NCBI GenBank assembly: GCA_944323365.1 | Contig: CALUSG010000001.1 | Location: 1 to 64,000, forward strand | Reading direction: 5' to 3' | From: Candidatus Gastranaerophilales bacterium | GTDB taxonomy: Bacteria > Cyanobacteriota > Vampirovibrionia > Gastranaerophilales > Gastranaerophilaceae | DNA length: 64,000 nt | In this document: piece after piece, positions 35,224 to 44,155 of the stretch | How the letters are laid out: every line of letters starts with the position of its first letter | Position numbering within the stretch: the first letter of the stretch is position 1 | Notes under the pieces: model-generated | Told to the model about the DNA's origin: nothing | The model's input: only the letters and a program-made list of their open reading frames with translations | Databases searched by the model: none | Position numbers and translations under genes: made by a program

Positions 35224-36028
35224 ATACCTCTTTTACTCCATATGAAATAGTAATTAAACCATTTTTTACCCAATAACCTTCTTGAGCAATAAAATTCATA
35301 TCTATACCAAAATATGTTGATCCTGAACCGGACATAACAGCATTTGGATATTGTTTTTTTATTTCCTGCAATTCTTTATAATCATCAATTATAGCCCATT
35401 CAAGGTCATTTAAATACAAATTTCTTTCTCTATTATAGTCCGACAAATTTTGTATTTTTTCAGAAAATTTCGTGTATGCTTCTTTTGCACTTATACCTAA
35501 ACTCATTGGTTTTATTAAAGAAACATTAAGCTCCTCAAACGGTAACGATTCAAATATCTCGCCCCTACCTGAAGTTTTCAGTCTGCCGCCTTCAAGACAT
35601 ACATTCAAATCAGATCCTAATTTTGCACATAATTCGTGTAATTTAATATTATTCAACGGCTCGCCAAATAACTTGTTTAAGCCATATAATACACCTGCCG
35701 CATCTGTACTTCCACCTGCTAAGCCGGCTGCAATAGGTATATTTTTTTCAATAAAAACATCTATTTTATGTGGTAAAATATTTGTGTTTTCTATAAAAAT
35801 TTTTACAGCTTTGAAAACAATATTTTTGTCATCGTAAGGAATTTCGGTACTTGTACCATCTAAAAAAATTTCAAATCTATCACTTTCTTGAATTTTTATT
35901 TTTAAATAATCAAATAAATTTATTGTTTGCATAATACTATCTATATTATGAAAACCGTCAGGGCGTTTTTCTATAACTTTTAACGTCAAATTAATTTTAG
36001 CCGGACACTGGATTTTAATTTGTTTCAC
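35222..36028 (-). CDS. ispE: 4-diphosphocytidyl-2-C-methyl-D-erythritol kinase
   Basis: 268 residues, GHMP kinase of the MEP pathway, phosphorylating CDP-ME. N-terminal CPAKINLTLKV, ATP loop PIAAGLAGGSTDAAG and the C-terminal MSGSGSTYFGI are all typical. It overlaps the end of rsmA by 14 bases; rsmA-ispE adjacency is common in bacteria. Confidence 0.96.
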   Translation of the reverse strand: MKQIKIQCPAKINLTLKVIEKRPDGFHNIDSIMQTINLFDYLKIKIQESDRFEIFLDGTSTEIPYDDKNIVFKAVKIFIENTNILPHKIDVFIEKNIPIAAGLAGGSTDAAGVLYGLNKLFGEPLNNIKLHELCAKLGSDLNVCLEGGRLKTSGRGEIFESLPFEELNVSLIKPMSLGISAKEAYTKFSEKIQNLSDYNRERNLYLNDLEWAIIDDYKELQEIKKQYPNAVMSGSGSTYFGIDMNFIAQEGYWVKNGLITISYGVKEV

Positions 36029-36854
36029 AAAGAACCTCCGATAAACGACCTAACATTTCAATAGAAAGCTTTTCACCACGTATATTTTCATCAATACCAA
36101 GTTGTGAAAGTGCATACAATATTGATTCCCGACTAAAACCACCATTCAAAAGACAATTTTTAATGTTTTTACGTCGTTGCGAAAAAGCTGCTTTTACTGT
36201 TTTTCTAAAATGACTATAGTCTTTTAATTTTAACTTTGGCTCAGTTCTAACCTTTAATTTTACCAAAGCAGAATTAACCTTTGGTGCAGGATAAAATGAC
36301 TTTCGTCCAACTAACCTAAATATCTCAACATCAGACCAAAACTGCGACAATATAGTCAAAAGACCATATTGTTTTGCCGGTGAATGCTCATTTGCAACCA
36401 TTCTTCTTGCGACTTCTTCCTGTACCATCAATATAATTTCAGTAATTTTATTTCTGTTTTTATTATTTAAATCATCCACTTCTCCCAACAAATGTGCAAT
36501 TATCGGACTTGTTATATAATAAGGGATATTTGCAACAACTTTTATTGAACCTTCGCATAATTCTGACAAATCCGTTTTTAATATATCGGCATGGATAATT
36601 TTTAAATTAGAAGCATTTAATTTTTCTAACTCTTTTATGGCTTCCTCATCAAGCTCTATAGCAATAACTTGTTTTGCATACTTTACAAGCTGTTCTGTGA
36701 CAAACCCTACACCAGGTCCTATTTCTATAATAGTGTCTTCAGAAGATATATTTGCATTATCAATAATGCATTGAATTATTTCGCCATTTATCAAAAAATT
36801 TTGACCAAGACGTTTTTTTGTTCTAAAAAATTTTGCTCTTTCAAAATAGTTCAT
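36015..36854 (-). CDS. rsmA: 16S rRNA (adenine(1518)-N6/adenine(1519)-N6)-dimethyltransferase
   Basis: 279 residues. KsgA family: KKRLGQNFLINGEII, SAM motif IEIGPGVGFVTEQL, catalytic motif VANIPYYITSPI and the C-terminal AFSQRRKNIKN. Modifies two adjacent adenines in 16S rRNA during 30S assembly. The only start is ATG 36854; TATAAA lies 8 bases upstream and no Shine-Dalgarno is visible, another near-leaderless start. Confidence 0.96.
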   Translation of the reverse strand: MNYFERAKFFRTKKRLGQNFLINGEIIQCIIDNANISSEDTIIEIGPGVGFVTEQLVKYAKQVIAIELDEEAIKELEKLNASNLKIIHADILKTDLSELCEGSIKVVANIPYYITSPIIAHLLGEVDDLNNKNRNKITEIILMVQEEVARRMVANEHSPAKQYGLLTILSQFWSDVEIFRLVGRKSFYPAPKVNSALVKLKVRTEPKLKLKDYSHFRKTVKAAFSQRRKNIKNCLLNGGFSRESILYALSQLGIDENIRGEKLSIEMLGRLSEVLCETN

Positions 36855-36941
36855 ATTACTAATTTATAATACCACACACAGGTAAATGTTTTAAAAAAAT
36901 TTCTTTGCTAATTTTGAAGTGCTATAATAAAGGAGAAAACA

Positions 36942-38273
36942 ATGATCACATTACAAGAAAAAAACAAACTTGAAAAAAGCGATATCCTAAAGCTATATAC
37001 TAATGGTTTTAAAAAATACCAGGATTTTGCTATAGGAATTGAATACGAAAGGCTGCCAATATCATCTAGTTCGTACAAATCAATCGATTATTTTGGCGGT
37101 GTTTGTGATCTTTTAAGACAATTTGCTAAAGATGAAAATTGGGACTATATAACTGATGATTACAATATTATTGGGCTTAAACAAGGGCATGACACAATAA
37201 CACTTGAGCCGGGATGTCAAGTTGAGCTTAGTATTAAACCTGAAAAAACCATATTTGACGTACAAAAGAAAATAAAATATTTAAATAAATGTATTGACGA
37301 AGTATTAGACAACACAAATATAACACTTTTAGAATATGGTGTATCACCACTTTCAACACATAAAAATATAAATATAATTCCAAAACATCGTTATGAAATC
37401 ATGGCTCAATATTTATGGGGGATTTTATCAGATGTAATGATGAGAGAAACCGCCGGGATTCAAGGTTGTTTTGACTTTGAAAATGAAGAAGATGCCATAA
37501 GAAAATTTATAATTGCAAACAAAATTGTTCCTTTTATGACTGCAATGTTTGCAAATTCACCCATAAGAGGCGGTGTTGAAACGGGTTACAAAACATTTCG
37601 TGCCCTTAGCTGGCTAAATACTGATAATGACAGATGCGGTATAGCTTGTAATCTTGATGAAAACTTTTCGTTTGATGAATACATCAATGCAGTAATGACA
37701 TCACCTGTAATCTTCTTAAATAAAAATAATGTACCTGTTAAAGTTAATGGAAAAATAAATTTTATAGACTATATGAAAAATGGTTTTGACGATTTTGAAG
37801 CAACTATTGAAGATTATAAACTACATGCAAATTTATATTTCCCTGATGTTAGATTACGTAACTTTATTGAAATAAGAAACCATGATTGTTCTCATATGCC
37901 ATTTGCTATATTAGCAATCTATAAAGGAATTTTATACAATAAACATGCGATGGTTGATATTGAAGAACTATTAAAACCTTATAATAACAATGATTTTTCT
38001 GAACTAAGATTTAATGTTCCTAAAAATGCTTTGCAAACTCGTATAAAAGATCATTCTGTTTCTGATATCGCTAAAGAAATACTTTACATCGCTGAAAAAT
38101 CTCTTATAGAAATGAACACAAATGAAGAAATATTCCTTGATCCTATCAAAGAGCTTACCCTAAACGGCCTTTGTCCTGCTGATATTATTTTAAGAAATTG
38201 GAATGGTTTATGGAATAAAGAGGTTTCTAAACTTGTAAAATATCTAAAAAATCTTAGTCAAAAATGTATTTGA
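36942..38273 (+). CDS. glutamate--cysteine ligase family protein (GCS2 / plant type)
   Basis: 443 residues. IGIEYERLPI resembles the metal/ATP motif (IGxExE-like), followed by LEPGCQVELS, RHRYEIM-type KHRYEIMAQYL, ETAGIQGCFDFENEEDA and YFPDVRLRNFIEIRNHDC, all features of the plant/proteobacterial gamma-glutamylcysteine synthetase group (GshA/EgtA). Makes gamma-glutamylcysteine, pointing to thiol-based redox buffering. No glutathione synthetase in the window. TATAAT-AAAGGAG precedes the start. The end overlaps bioY by 20 bases. Confidence 0.85.
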   Translation: MITLQEKNKLEKSDILKLYTNGFKKYQDFAIGIEYERLPISSSSYKSIDYFGGVCDLLRQFAKDENWDYITDDYNIIGLKQGHDTITLEPGCQVELSIKPEKTIFDVQKKIKYLNKCIDEVLDNTNITLLEYGVSPLSTHKNINIIPKHRYEIMAQYLWGILSDVMMRETAGIQGCFDFENEEDAIRKFIIANKIVPFMTAMFANSPIRGGVETGYKTFRALSWLNTDNDRCGIACNLDENFSFDEYINAVMTSPVIFLNKNNVPVKVNGKINFIDYMKNGFDDFEATIEDYKLHANLYFPDVRLRNFIEIRNHDCSHMPFAILAIYKGILYNKHAMVDIEELLKPYNNNDFSELRFNVPKNALQTRIKDHSVSDIAKEILYIAEKSLIEMNTNEEIFLDPIKELTLNGLCPADIILRNWNGLWNKEVSKLVKYLKNLSQKCI

Positions 38274-38925
38274 TATATTTATTTAAGTATTTTGCAATAA
38301 ATAACGCAATAAAACTCAATACATAGTCATAAGCTATCTTTAATAAGCTTTGTGACATTATCCAACCCTTTATAAATCCTAAACCTTCATTCTTTATTGA
38401 AGCAATAAATAACATATAGATGATTCCGGCAAAATGAATTGTTACAACACCAACTAAAGTTGCTTTCAAAATATTTAAAAAAGAAAATCCGCTTTTTAAT
38501 ATTGAACCTGCAAAAAAGACCGCAGGAATATAAGCAAGAATATAACCAAAACCACATTCCGTAAGATAATTTAAACCTCCGCCAAGTGCAAAAATCGGCA
38601 GTAAAAATAATCCTGTCAAAATATAAATTAATATACTTGTAATACTCAATCTTCTGCCTAAAAGGCCTACGACAAACAATACTGCCGGAATTTGCGGGAT
38701 TATTGAATATGTATACAAAAAGTCGTCCCTTGTTAAGTTTTTATTTGAAAAAATATCAAGCGGAATTACAAAATGCGTCAAATCCAATTGAATAAAAGTT
38801 GAAGTCATTAATAAAAAAGAACAAAATAATACCAAAATTATGCTTAATACAGGTATTTTCAATTTTCTTTTTTCTTTTTTTATCCTCTTGATACGAGGAA
38901 CTAAAGCCTCTTCATCTGACATCAA
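38254..38925 (-). CDS. bioY: BioY-like biotin transporter substrate-binding subunit
   Basis: 223 residues. A cytosolic basic N-terminus (RIKRIKKEKRK) longer than usual, then five to six membrane helices. The BioY hallmarks are IPQIPAVLFVVGLLGRRL, YILTGLFLLPIFALGGG and the GFGYILAYIPAVFFAG segment. S-component of an ECF-type transporter; the energising EcfA/EcfT genes are not here. Implies biotin scavenging. The start overlaps the rimI stop by 4 bases. Confidence 0.88.
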   Translation of the reverse strand: MMSDEEALVPRIKRIKKEKRKLKIPVLSIILVLFCSFLLMTSTFIQLDLTHFVIPLDIFSNKNLTRDDFLYTYSIIPQIPAVLFVVGLLGRRLSITSILIYILTGLFLLPIFALGGGLNYLTECGFGYILAYIPAVFFAGSILKSGFSFLNILKATLVGVVTIHFAGIIYMLFIASIKNEGLGFIKGWIMSQSLLKIAYDYVLSFIALFIAKYLNKYIKYIFD

Positions 38926-39425
38926 TTTTTCCCTTTTGAAATTAATTTTTCATAATTCAATTTAAATTTATCGTAAAATATATTTTCTGTCCACATTATT
39001 AAGGCATCTTCATTATTATTTTGATAATAACCCTTTCTAACGCCAAGTGATTTAAATCCATATTTTTTGTATAAATTTATAGCTGCTAAATTAGATACAC
39101 GTACTTCAAGTGTAATATATTTAGCTTTATTTTTATAACAATCGTCTATAATATGTATTAAAAGCCGTTCCCCAATCTTTTGTCTTCTAAAGTCCGGAGA
39201 TACAGCAATATTGGTTATATGAACTTCTTCTAAAATCTGCCAACATCCGGCATATGCAACTAACTTACCATTTTCATCAAATACACTGTAATATCTTGCT
39301 AAATCATTTGACAATTCATTTAGAAAAGATTCTTTTGACCAGTGATGTTCACCGTATGCTTTTTCTTCAATCTTTATCACGGAGTCAACATCCGATTTTT
39401 GCATTGGTAAAATTTTTATTTCCAT
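38922..39425 (-). CDS. rimI: ribosomal-protein-alanine N-acetyltransferase
   Basis: 167 residues, GNAT fold. Acetyl-CoA loop in VSPDFRRQKIGERLL (R-x-x-x-I-G), then LEVRVSNLAAINLYKKYGFK and the terminal RKGYYQNNNEDALIMW, which is characteristic of RimI. Acetylates the N-terminus of ribosomal protein S18 in E. coli. 20 residues longer than E. coli RimI at the C-terminus. Confidence 0.92.
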   Translation of the reverse strand: MEIKILPMQKSDVDSVIKIEEKAYGEHHWSKESFLNELSNDLARYYSVFDENGKLVAYAGCWQILEEVHITNIAVSPDFRRQKIGERLLIHIIDDCYKNKAKYITLEVRVSNLAAINLYKKYGFKSLGVRKGYYQNNNEDALIMWTENIFYDKFKLNYEKLISKGKN

Positions 39426-39431
39426 ATGTTG

Positions 39432-39437
39432 ATTTTA
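39432..39437 (-). promoter_or_regulatory. rimI leaderless promoter
   Basis: Extended -10 TGATAAAAT on the minus strand ends 6 bases before ATG 39425; no Shine-Dalgarno. Confidence 0.6.
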
Positions 39438-39516
39438 TCACAAAATTTGTTAAATAAATGTTACAATTTTGATTTGAAAAATCAGCTATGATACACTTTT
39501 TATAAAGGATATTATT

Positions 39517-40389
39517 ATGAGAAATATAATTGTATATACAGACAAAAATTCTTCTGATTTAGCAGATGTATTAACTACTTTAGACAACGTTAATGTAAGA
39601 ATAGAAAACGCTGAAAATTTAAAAGACTATGAAACTTTAAATCCAGCCGTTTTGGTTATAGAAAGTGTACCTAATATCAAAGATATTCTTATGGTTACGA
39701 AATTTAAAGTTCCGGTATTATTTATAGGAGAAGTATTTAAAGATACAACAGTACGTTCTGTAGCATATGATTTTATCAAAACGCCTGTTGATAAAACAGA
39801 ATTATTAATACGTACAAATTGTTTATTAAAAATTAGAGATTTACGTGAAAAATTAAAAGTTGTTTCAACAACAGACGAACTAACCGGACTTCACAACAGA
39901 AAATATCTAAATGAACGTCTTGAACAAGAAATTTCACGTGCAAGACGATATGGAACAAAATTATCATGCCTGTTATTTGATTTGGACTTTTTTAAAGTAG
40001 TAAATGATATATACGGCTACGAATGGGGAGATGTTTTACTTCGCTCAATCGCAGACAAGTTAAAACAATTAATTAGAAAAGAGGATGTTTTAACAAGATA
40101 CGGCGATGAAGAATTTTTACTTATACTTCCGAACACCTCTGAAGATAACGCATTTTTATTTGCCGAAAGATTCAGACGAGAAATTGAAAGAATGGAATTT
40201 ATACCGGCAGGTGAAGAAGAAAGACACCCTATAACAATCTCCGGCGGTATATCTACATATCCTTGTATTGAAGGTGCAGAAGAAGATGCAAACACCATTA
40301 TTCGTTATGCTGAACATGCACTATATAATGCAAAAAAACGTGGTAAAAACAAAATTGTCCAATTTTCAAAACTAAATTTGGGAGAATAA
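39517..40389 (+). CDS. diguanylate cyclase with degenerate receiver domain
   Basis: 290 residues. Residues 1-115 look like a response-regulator receiver that has lost its phospho-acceptor Asp. The GGDEF domain follows: DELTGLHNRKYLNERL at its start and the signature region RYGDEEFLLILP. The active-site loop reads GDEEF instead of GGDEF/GGEEF. An inhibitory I-site RKED is five residues upstream of it, in the correct place. Synthesises c-di-GMP if the unusual loop is active. No membrane segment. Confidence 0.88.
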   Translation: MRNIIVYTDKNSSDLADVLTTLDNVNVRIENAENLKDYETLNPAVLVIESVPNIKDILMVTKFKVPVLFIGEVFKDTTVRSVAYDFIKTPVDKTELLIRTNCLLKIRDLREKLKVVSTTDELTGLHNRKYLNERLEQEISRARRYGTKLSCLLFDLDFFKVVNDIYGYEWGDVLLRSIADKLKQLIRKEDVLTRYGDEEFLLILPNTSEDNAFLFAERFRREIERMEFIPAGEEERHPITISGGISTYPCIEGAEEDANTIIRYAEHALYNAKKRGKNKIVQFSKLNLGE

Positions 40390-40435
40390 GACAATAATAA
40401 AAGATCCTTTCTGAACACGAGAGTGTAAATTTAAC

Positions 40436-40460
40436 AGACGGTGCCCTCCACCGTCTTTTT
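40436..40460 (+). terminator. terminator after the diguanylate cyclase
   Basis: AGACGGTG / CACCGTCT with a 5-base loop, followed by TTTT. Confidence 0.88.
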
Positions 40461-40461
40461 A

Positions 40462-41199
40462 TTAATTATTAACACCATAACCGAACATAGCAAAATCGTA
40501 TTTGACAGGATCATTAGGATCAAATTTTCGTAAGTTTTCGGTTAATTCTAATACAGCTTTAAAATCATTTGAGGATCGTTTTAACAACCCCATTTCACGA
40601 GAAATTCTTGCGACATGGACATCCAATGGGATTAACAAATCAGAAGCAGGCATAAAATCCCAAATACCAAAATCCACAGGACCTTTTCTAACCATCCATC
40701 GCAAAAACATACACATTCTTTTCATTGCACATCCATTTTGTGCATTAGGTATCATAAAATAAAATCCCTGTCCGCCATTTTCTACACGAGAATAAAAATA
40801 ATCCGTTACGGGAACAAACATATTTGGATTAAAATTTTCATAACCATATTTAAAAAGAGCTTCTAAACCACCATCTTTTTCATATAAATTCTTTAAAATC
40901 AAAAAAATCTGTGCAAAATCATCAGGTTTTCCAAACCGATAATTAAAATCTCCTAAAATCTTAGGCTCAAAATTTAAAATAAAATTGTAAGGTTCATTTT
41001 GAGCCAATTCAAACAGTTTATCTAATTTCTTTGTAAAAACATCTCGACGGCCATATGCAACGAGTGAGGCAATAAATCCAGCAATCTCTATGTCTTTTTT
41101 AGAATTAAATCTATTCGGAAATCTTACGGGATCATCTTTTATAAAATCCTCTGTTTCATATGTTTTAACTAAATTATCTAACTCGTTTTTTGTTATCAT
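40462..41199 (-). CDS. TIGR02757 / DUF2400 family protein
   Basis: 245 residues. DPVRFPNRFNSKKDIEIAGFIASLVAYGRR at the N-terminus and MCMFLRWMVRKGPVDFGIWDF in the middle are the family hallmarks, followed by LIPLDVHVARISREMGLLKR. Function unknown; the HhH-like helical fold has been compared with base-excision glycosylases. Only family membership is well supported. Confidence 0.9.
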   Translation of the reverse strand: MITKNELDNLVKTYETEDFIKDDPVRFPNRFNSKKDIEIAGFIASLVAYGRRDVFTKKLDKLFELAQNEPYNFILNFEPKILGDFNYRFGKPDDFAQIFLILKNLYEKDGGLEALFKYGYENFNPNMFVPVTDYFYSRVENGGQGFYFMIPNAQNGCAMKRMCMFLRWMVRKGPVDFGIWDFMPASDLLIPLDVHVARISREMGLLKRSSNDFKAVLELTENLRKFDPNDPVKYDFAMFGYGVNN

Positions 41200-41205
41200 A
41201 CAATT

Positions 41206-41234
41206 ATTTTAGCAATAAACAGATTTATTCTCAA
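41206..41234 (-). promoter_or_regulatory. TIGR02757 leaderless promoter
   Basis: Minus strand TTGAGA (41234-41229), 17-bp spacer, extended -10 TGCTAAAAT (core 41211-41206), 6 bases, ATG 41199. Confidence 0.72.
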
Positions 41235-41266
41235 GAAAAAAATTAAATAACTTAAGTTTTAAATAA

Positions 41267-41695
41267 TCATTTACGTAAACTCTTAAAGTAATTTAATAAC
41301 ACATCACTACATTCTTTTTCTAAAATGCCGCCATAAACCTTTAACCTGGAATTAACAAGCTGCCTTAAATCAAGCTTTGAACCTAACGCCCCATAATTTA
41401 TATCATAAGTTCCAAAATAAACATTTTTAATCCTTGAATTAATTATAGCCCAGGCACACATAGGACAAGGTTCAAGCGTAACATATAAATCACATTCATC
41501 TAAATGCCAGGTTGCTAATTTTTGCGAAGCACGACGTATAGCAATTATTTCTGCATGAGAAGTGACATCTTTATCCTTTTCCTTACTGTTAACAGCAAAT
41601 GATATAATTTCACCATCTTTAACAATAACGGCTCCGACAGGTATCTCATCCTCAACTGACTTCGCTAACTCAATTGCTTGCTTCATAAATTCCAT
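41267..41695 (-). CDS. tadA: tRNA-specific adenosine deaminase
   Basis: 142 residues. Converts A34 of tRNA-Arg(ACG) to inosine. Zinc deaminase motifs HAE (in TSHAEIIAIRRA) and PCPMC (in VTLEPCPMCAWAI) are intact, and FGTYDINYGALGS matches the substrate-binding end. It overlaps the 3' end of the upstream histidine kinase by 26 bases, an unusually long coding overlap. Confidence 0.95.
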   Translation of the reverse strand: MEFMKQAIELAKSVEDEIPVGAVIVKDGEIISFAVNSKEKDKDVTSHAEIIAIRRASQKLATWHLDECDLYVTLEPCPMCAWAIINSRIKNVYFGTYDINYGALGSKLDLRQLVNSRLKVYGGILEKECSDVLLNYFKSLRK

Positions 41696-43361
41696 TTTTT
41701 GCCAGTCCTATAATAACTTCTGCACAAAAACCGCATTCAGTAGAAGAATATAACTCTATTTTACCATTCATTGCCTCTACCAATCCTTTAACAATAAATA
41801 AACCAAGCCCGGTTCCTCTTGTTGTTCTTGTAGTATTATCTTCCATACGGATAAATTTACCAAAAAGCCTTTGTAATTTATCCTTTGGTATTACATCGCA
41901 ATCATTTTTTACCAAAATATGAGCTTCATCGCCTTGAACATTTGTTTCGACTTTAATTGTTGAATTTGGATAAGAATATTTAACAGCATTTTCAAGTAAA
42001 TTCACAAATACCTGTTCCAATCGACCTTTATCCGCATAAACTAAAGGAAAATCCTCTACTATATTAATGATTATTTCATGCCCGTCTTTTTTACGCAGAA
42101 GCATTTCAGAGCGTTCTAAAACATCTGAAAGATTTACCGGTTCATTTACCGTTCTCAATCTCATACGCTCAATATCCGGAATTGTTAATAAATCCTCAAT
42201 TAATCTCTGCAACTTTTCTGACTGTTCTTTTATTATCCTTAAAGACTTTTGTTTTGTTTCTTCATCTATTTTTATATCCTGTCGCAAAAGTCGTGAAGTA
42301 TAACCCTGAATACTTGTTAACGGTGTCCGTAATTCATGACTAACTGTATCTATTAAATTTGATCTAAACTCATTAAGTTCTTTTAATTCAACGTTATTCT
42401 TTTGTAACTGCAAATATGATTTGTGAATAGCATTAGCCATTTTATTAAACTCAAATGCTAAAAAAACTATTTCATATGGAGTAAATGCTGTGGTCAAAAG
42501 CCTTATTTGACGGTTATAGTTTCCTTTGGATATCGCAATTATTCCTTTAAAAAGCTGCCTAATATTTATATAAAGGTAATAAGTATACAAAGCAGTTACA
42601 AACAAAATTGCAATAGTTGCAGCCAAGACAGAAAGAATAATTTTAATTCTGTTGTCAGTAATCGCACGTTTAGTAACGCCTTCTGTAGTATTAACAATAA
42701 TGGTAATGCGAGGATCTTGTTTGGTGACATAAACAATAGGCTGATTTTTAACATCGCCAAAAATTACCGGATCATCATATTTTCTATATTTTGGCAAAAG
42801 AGCAAGTGTTTGTTGAAAAACTTTATCAGTATAATTATGAGCCGCAATAAGTTTCTCATTTTCATCTAGAACATAAATTTGTCTGTTATCTTCATTCAAA
42901 GATTTAAACAATTTAGACCTGAGATTTTGAATGTCGTAAGTAATTGTCAAATAATCGCCGTTATTTAATTTTGTATATAATACAGCCTTTTTATTTTCTC
43001 TACTGTGTTTATTAATTTCATCAAGCTCACTTTGGTATTTAACAATCATAATATCGTCACAGCCCGGAACTTTTGTTTCAATACTATCTAAAAAATCTTG
43101 TTTTTTTTGAGAAGTATCAAGATAATTAAGTGTATAAGCAATTTGGCTTAAAGTCATTTGATTTTGACTGATAAAAAAATCAATTTCATCAGAAACCATA
43201 TTAGCAATAAGCACAGCCGTTTCTCTTAGTTGTGACCTGACAGACTGCTGGTTTATATTATTAATGACAAAACCGCTGATTGTCATAGGTATTAACACAG
43301 AAAAGAAAAAAACTATTACAATTTGTTCAACTATTTTTAAACGTTTAAATTTAAAAATCAT
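41670..43361 (-). CDS. membrane sensor histidine kinase
   Basis: 563 residues. TM1 about 12-32, an extracytoplasmic sensor of about 200 residues (Cache-like in size, no family assigned), TM2 about 235-262, a HAMP-like linker, then the HisKA phospho-acceptor in DTVSHELRTPLTSIQGY, N-box QVFVNLLENAVKYS and GTRGTGLGLFIVKGL. Paired with the response regulator 3 bases upstream. Inputs are likely envelope or external ligands. Confidence 0.92.
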   Translation of the reverse strand: MIFKFKRLKIVEQIVIVFFFSVLIPMTISGFVINNINQQSVRSQLRETAVLIANMVSDEIDFFISQNQMTLSQIAYTLNYLDTSQKKQDFLDSIETKVPGCDDIMIVKYQSELDEINKHSRENKKAVLYTKLNNGDYLTITYDIQNLRSKLFKSLNEDNRQIYVLDENEKLIAAHNYTDKVFQQTLALLPKYRKYDDPVIFGDVKNQPIVYVTKQDPRITIIVNTTEGVTKRAITDNRIKIILSVLAATIAILFVTALYTYYLYINIRQLFKGIIAISKGNYNRQIRLLTTAFTPYEIVFLAFEFNKMANAIHKSYLQLQKNNVELKELNEFRSNLIDTVSHELRTPLTSIQGYTSRLLRQDIKIDEETKQKSLRIIKEQSEKLQRLIEDLLTIPDIERMRLRTVNEPVNLSDVLERSEMLLRKKDGHEIIINIVEDFPLVYADKGRLEQVFVNLLENAVKYSYPNSTIKVETNVQGDEAHILVKNDCDVIPKDKLQRLFGKFIRMEDNTTRTTRGTGLGLFIVKGLVEAMNGKIELYSSTECGFCAEVIIGLAKNGIYEASN

Positions 43362-43364
43362 AAA

Positions 43365-44072
43365 TTATCCTTCCGCAAACGGTGTCAATTTGTAACCAAC
43401 ATTTGTAACCGTATGCAAATATTTAGGATTTTTTGTATCAGGCTCAATTTTATTTCTTAAACCACCTACATGAACTCTAAGCATTCTAACATCTTCATCG
43501 CTGTCATAGCCCCAAACTTCATCTAGCAAAGTTGCTAAAGTCACAGCATTATTAAAATGCTGCATAAGACAGTATAAAATTTCAAATTCCGTAGGAGTTA
43601 ACTTAACTTTTTTATTCACAATAACGGCTTCCAGTGTTTCAGGAGAAATAGTAATATCTCCGGCACTAAGAATTTCATCAGAAAGAGTAGTTTTTTCTTC
43701 TATATTATTACGGCGTAAAAGCACACGAATTCTTAACAAAACCTCCTGAATATCAAACGGTTTGACCAAATAATCATCTGCACCGCAGTCAAAGCCTTCT
43801 GTTTTATCATCAATAGTACCTTTTGCAGTAAGCATTAAAATTGGTATAGCGAGTTTTGCCTGACGAATATTTTTACAAACATCAAATCCATTCATTTTTG
43901 GCATCATGACATCAAGCAAAATTAAATCATAAGTATTATTCAATGCCTTATTAAGCCCTTCTAAACCATCTTTTGCCGTATCAACAAAATATCCGCTTTG
44001 AGCAACATCGAACTCCAAAAGTTCTCTAATTTCGTCATCGTCATCAACTATTAAAATTCTTTTTTCTGACAT
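43365..44072 (-). CDS. OmpR-family response regulator
   Basis: 235 residues. Receiver domain with acidic pocket D10-D12, phospho-acceptor D54 in DLILLDVMMPKMNG and the conserved Lys in YLVKPFDIQE, followed by a winged-helix DNA-binding domain (LTPTEFEILYCLMQ ... RVHVGGLRNKIE). Forms a two-component system with the kinase at 41670-43361. Confidence 0.95.
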   Translation of the reverse strand: MSEKRILIVDDDDEIRELLEFDVAQSGYFVDTAKDGLEGLNKALNNTYDLILLDVMMPKMNGFDVCKNIRQAKLAIPILMLTAKGTIDDKTEGFDCGADDYLVKPFDIQEVLLRIRVLLRRNNIEEKTTLSDEILSAGDITISPETLEAVIVNKKVKLTPTEFEILYCLMQHFNNAVTLATLLDEVWGYDSDEDVRMLRVHVGGLRNKIEPDTKNPKYLHTVTNVGYKLTPFAEG

Positions 44073-44155
44073 AAAACCCCGCTTTTTATTCTATTTTACT
44101 AAAATAAAAAGGTTTTATCAAGTAGATTTTTTTACATAAAGATATACAAATTTGA

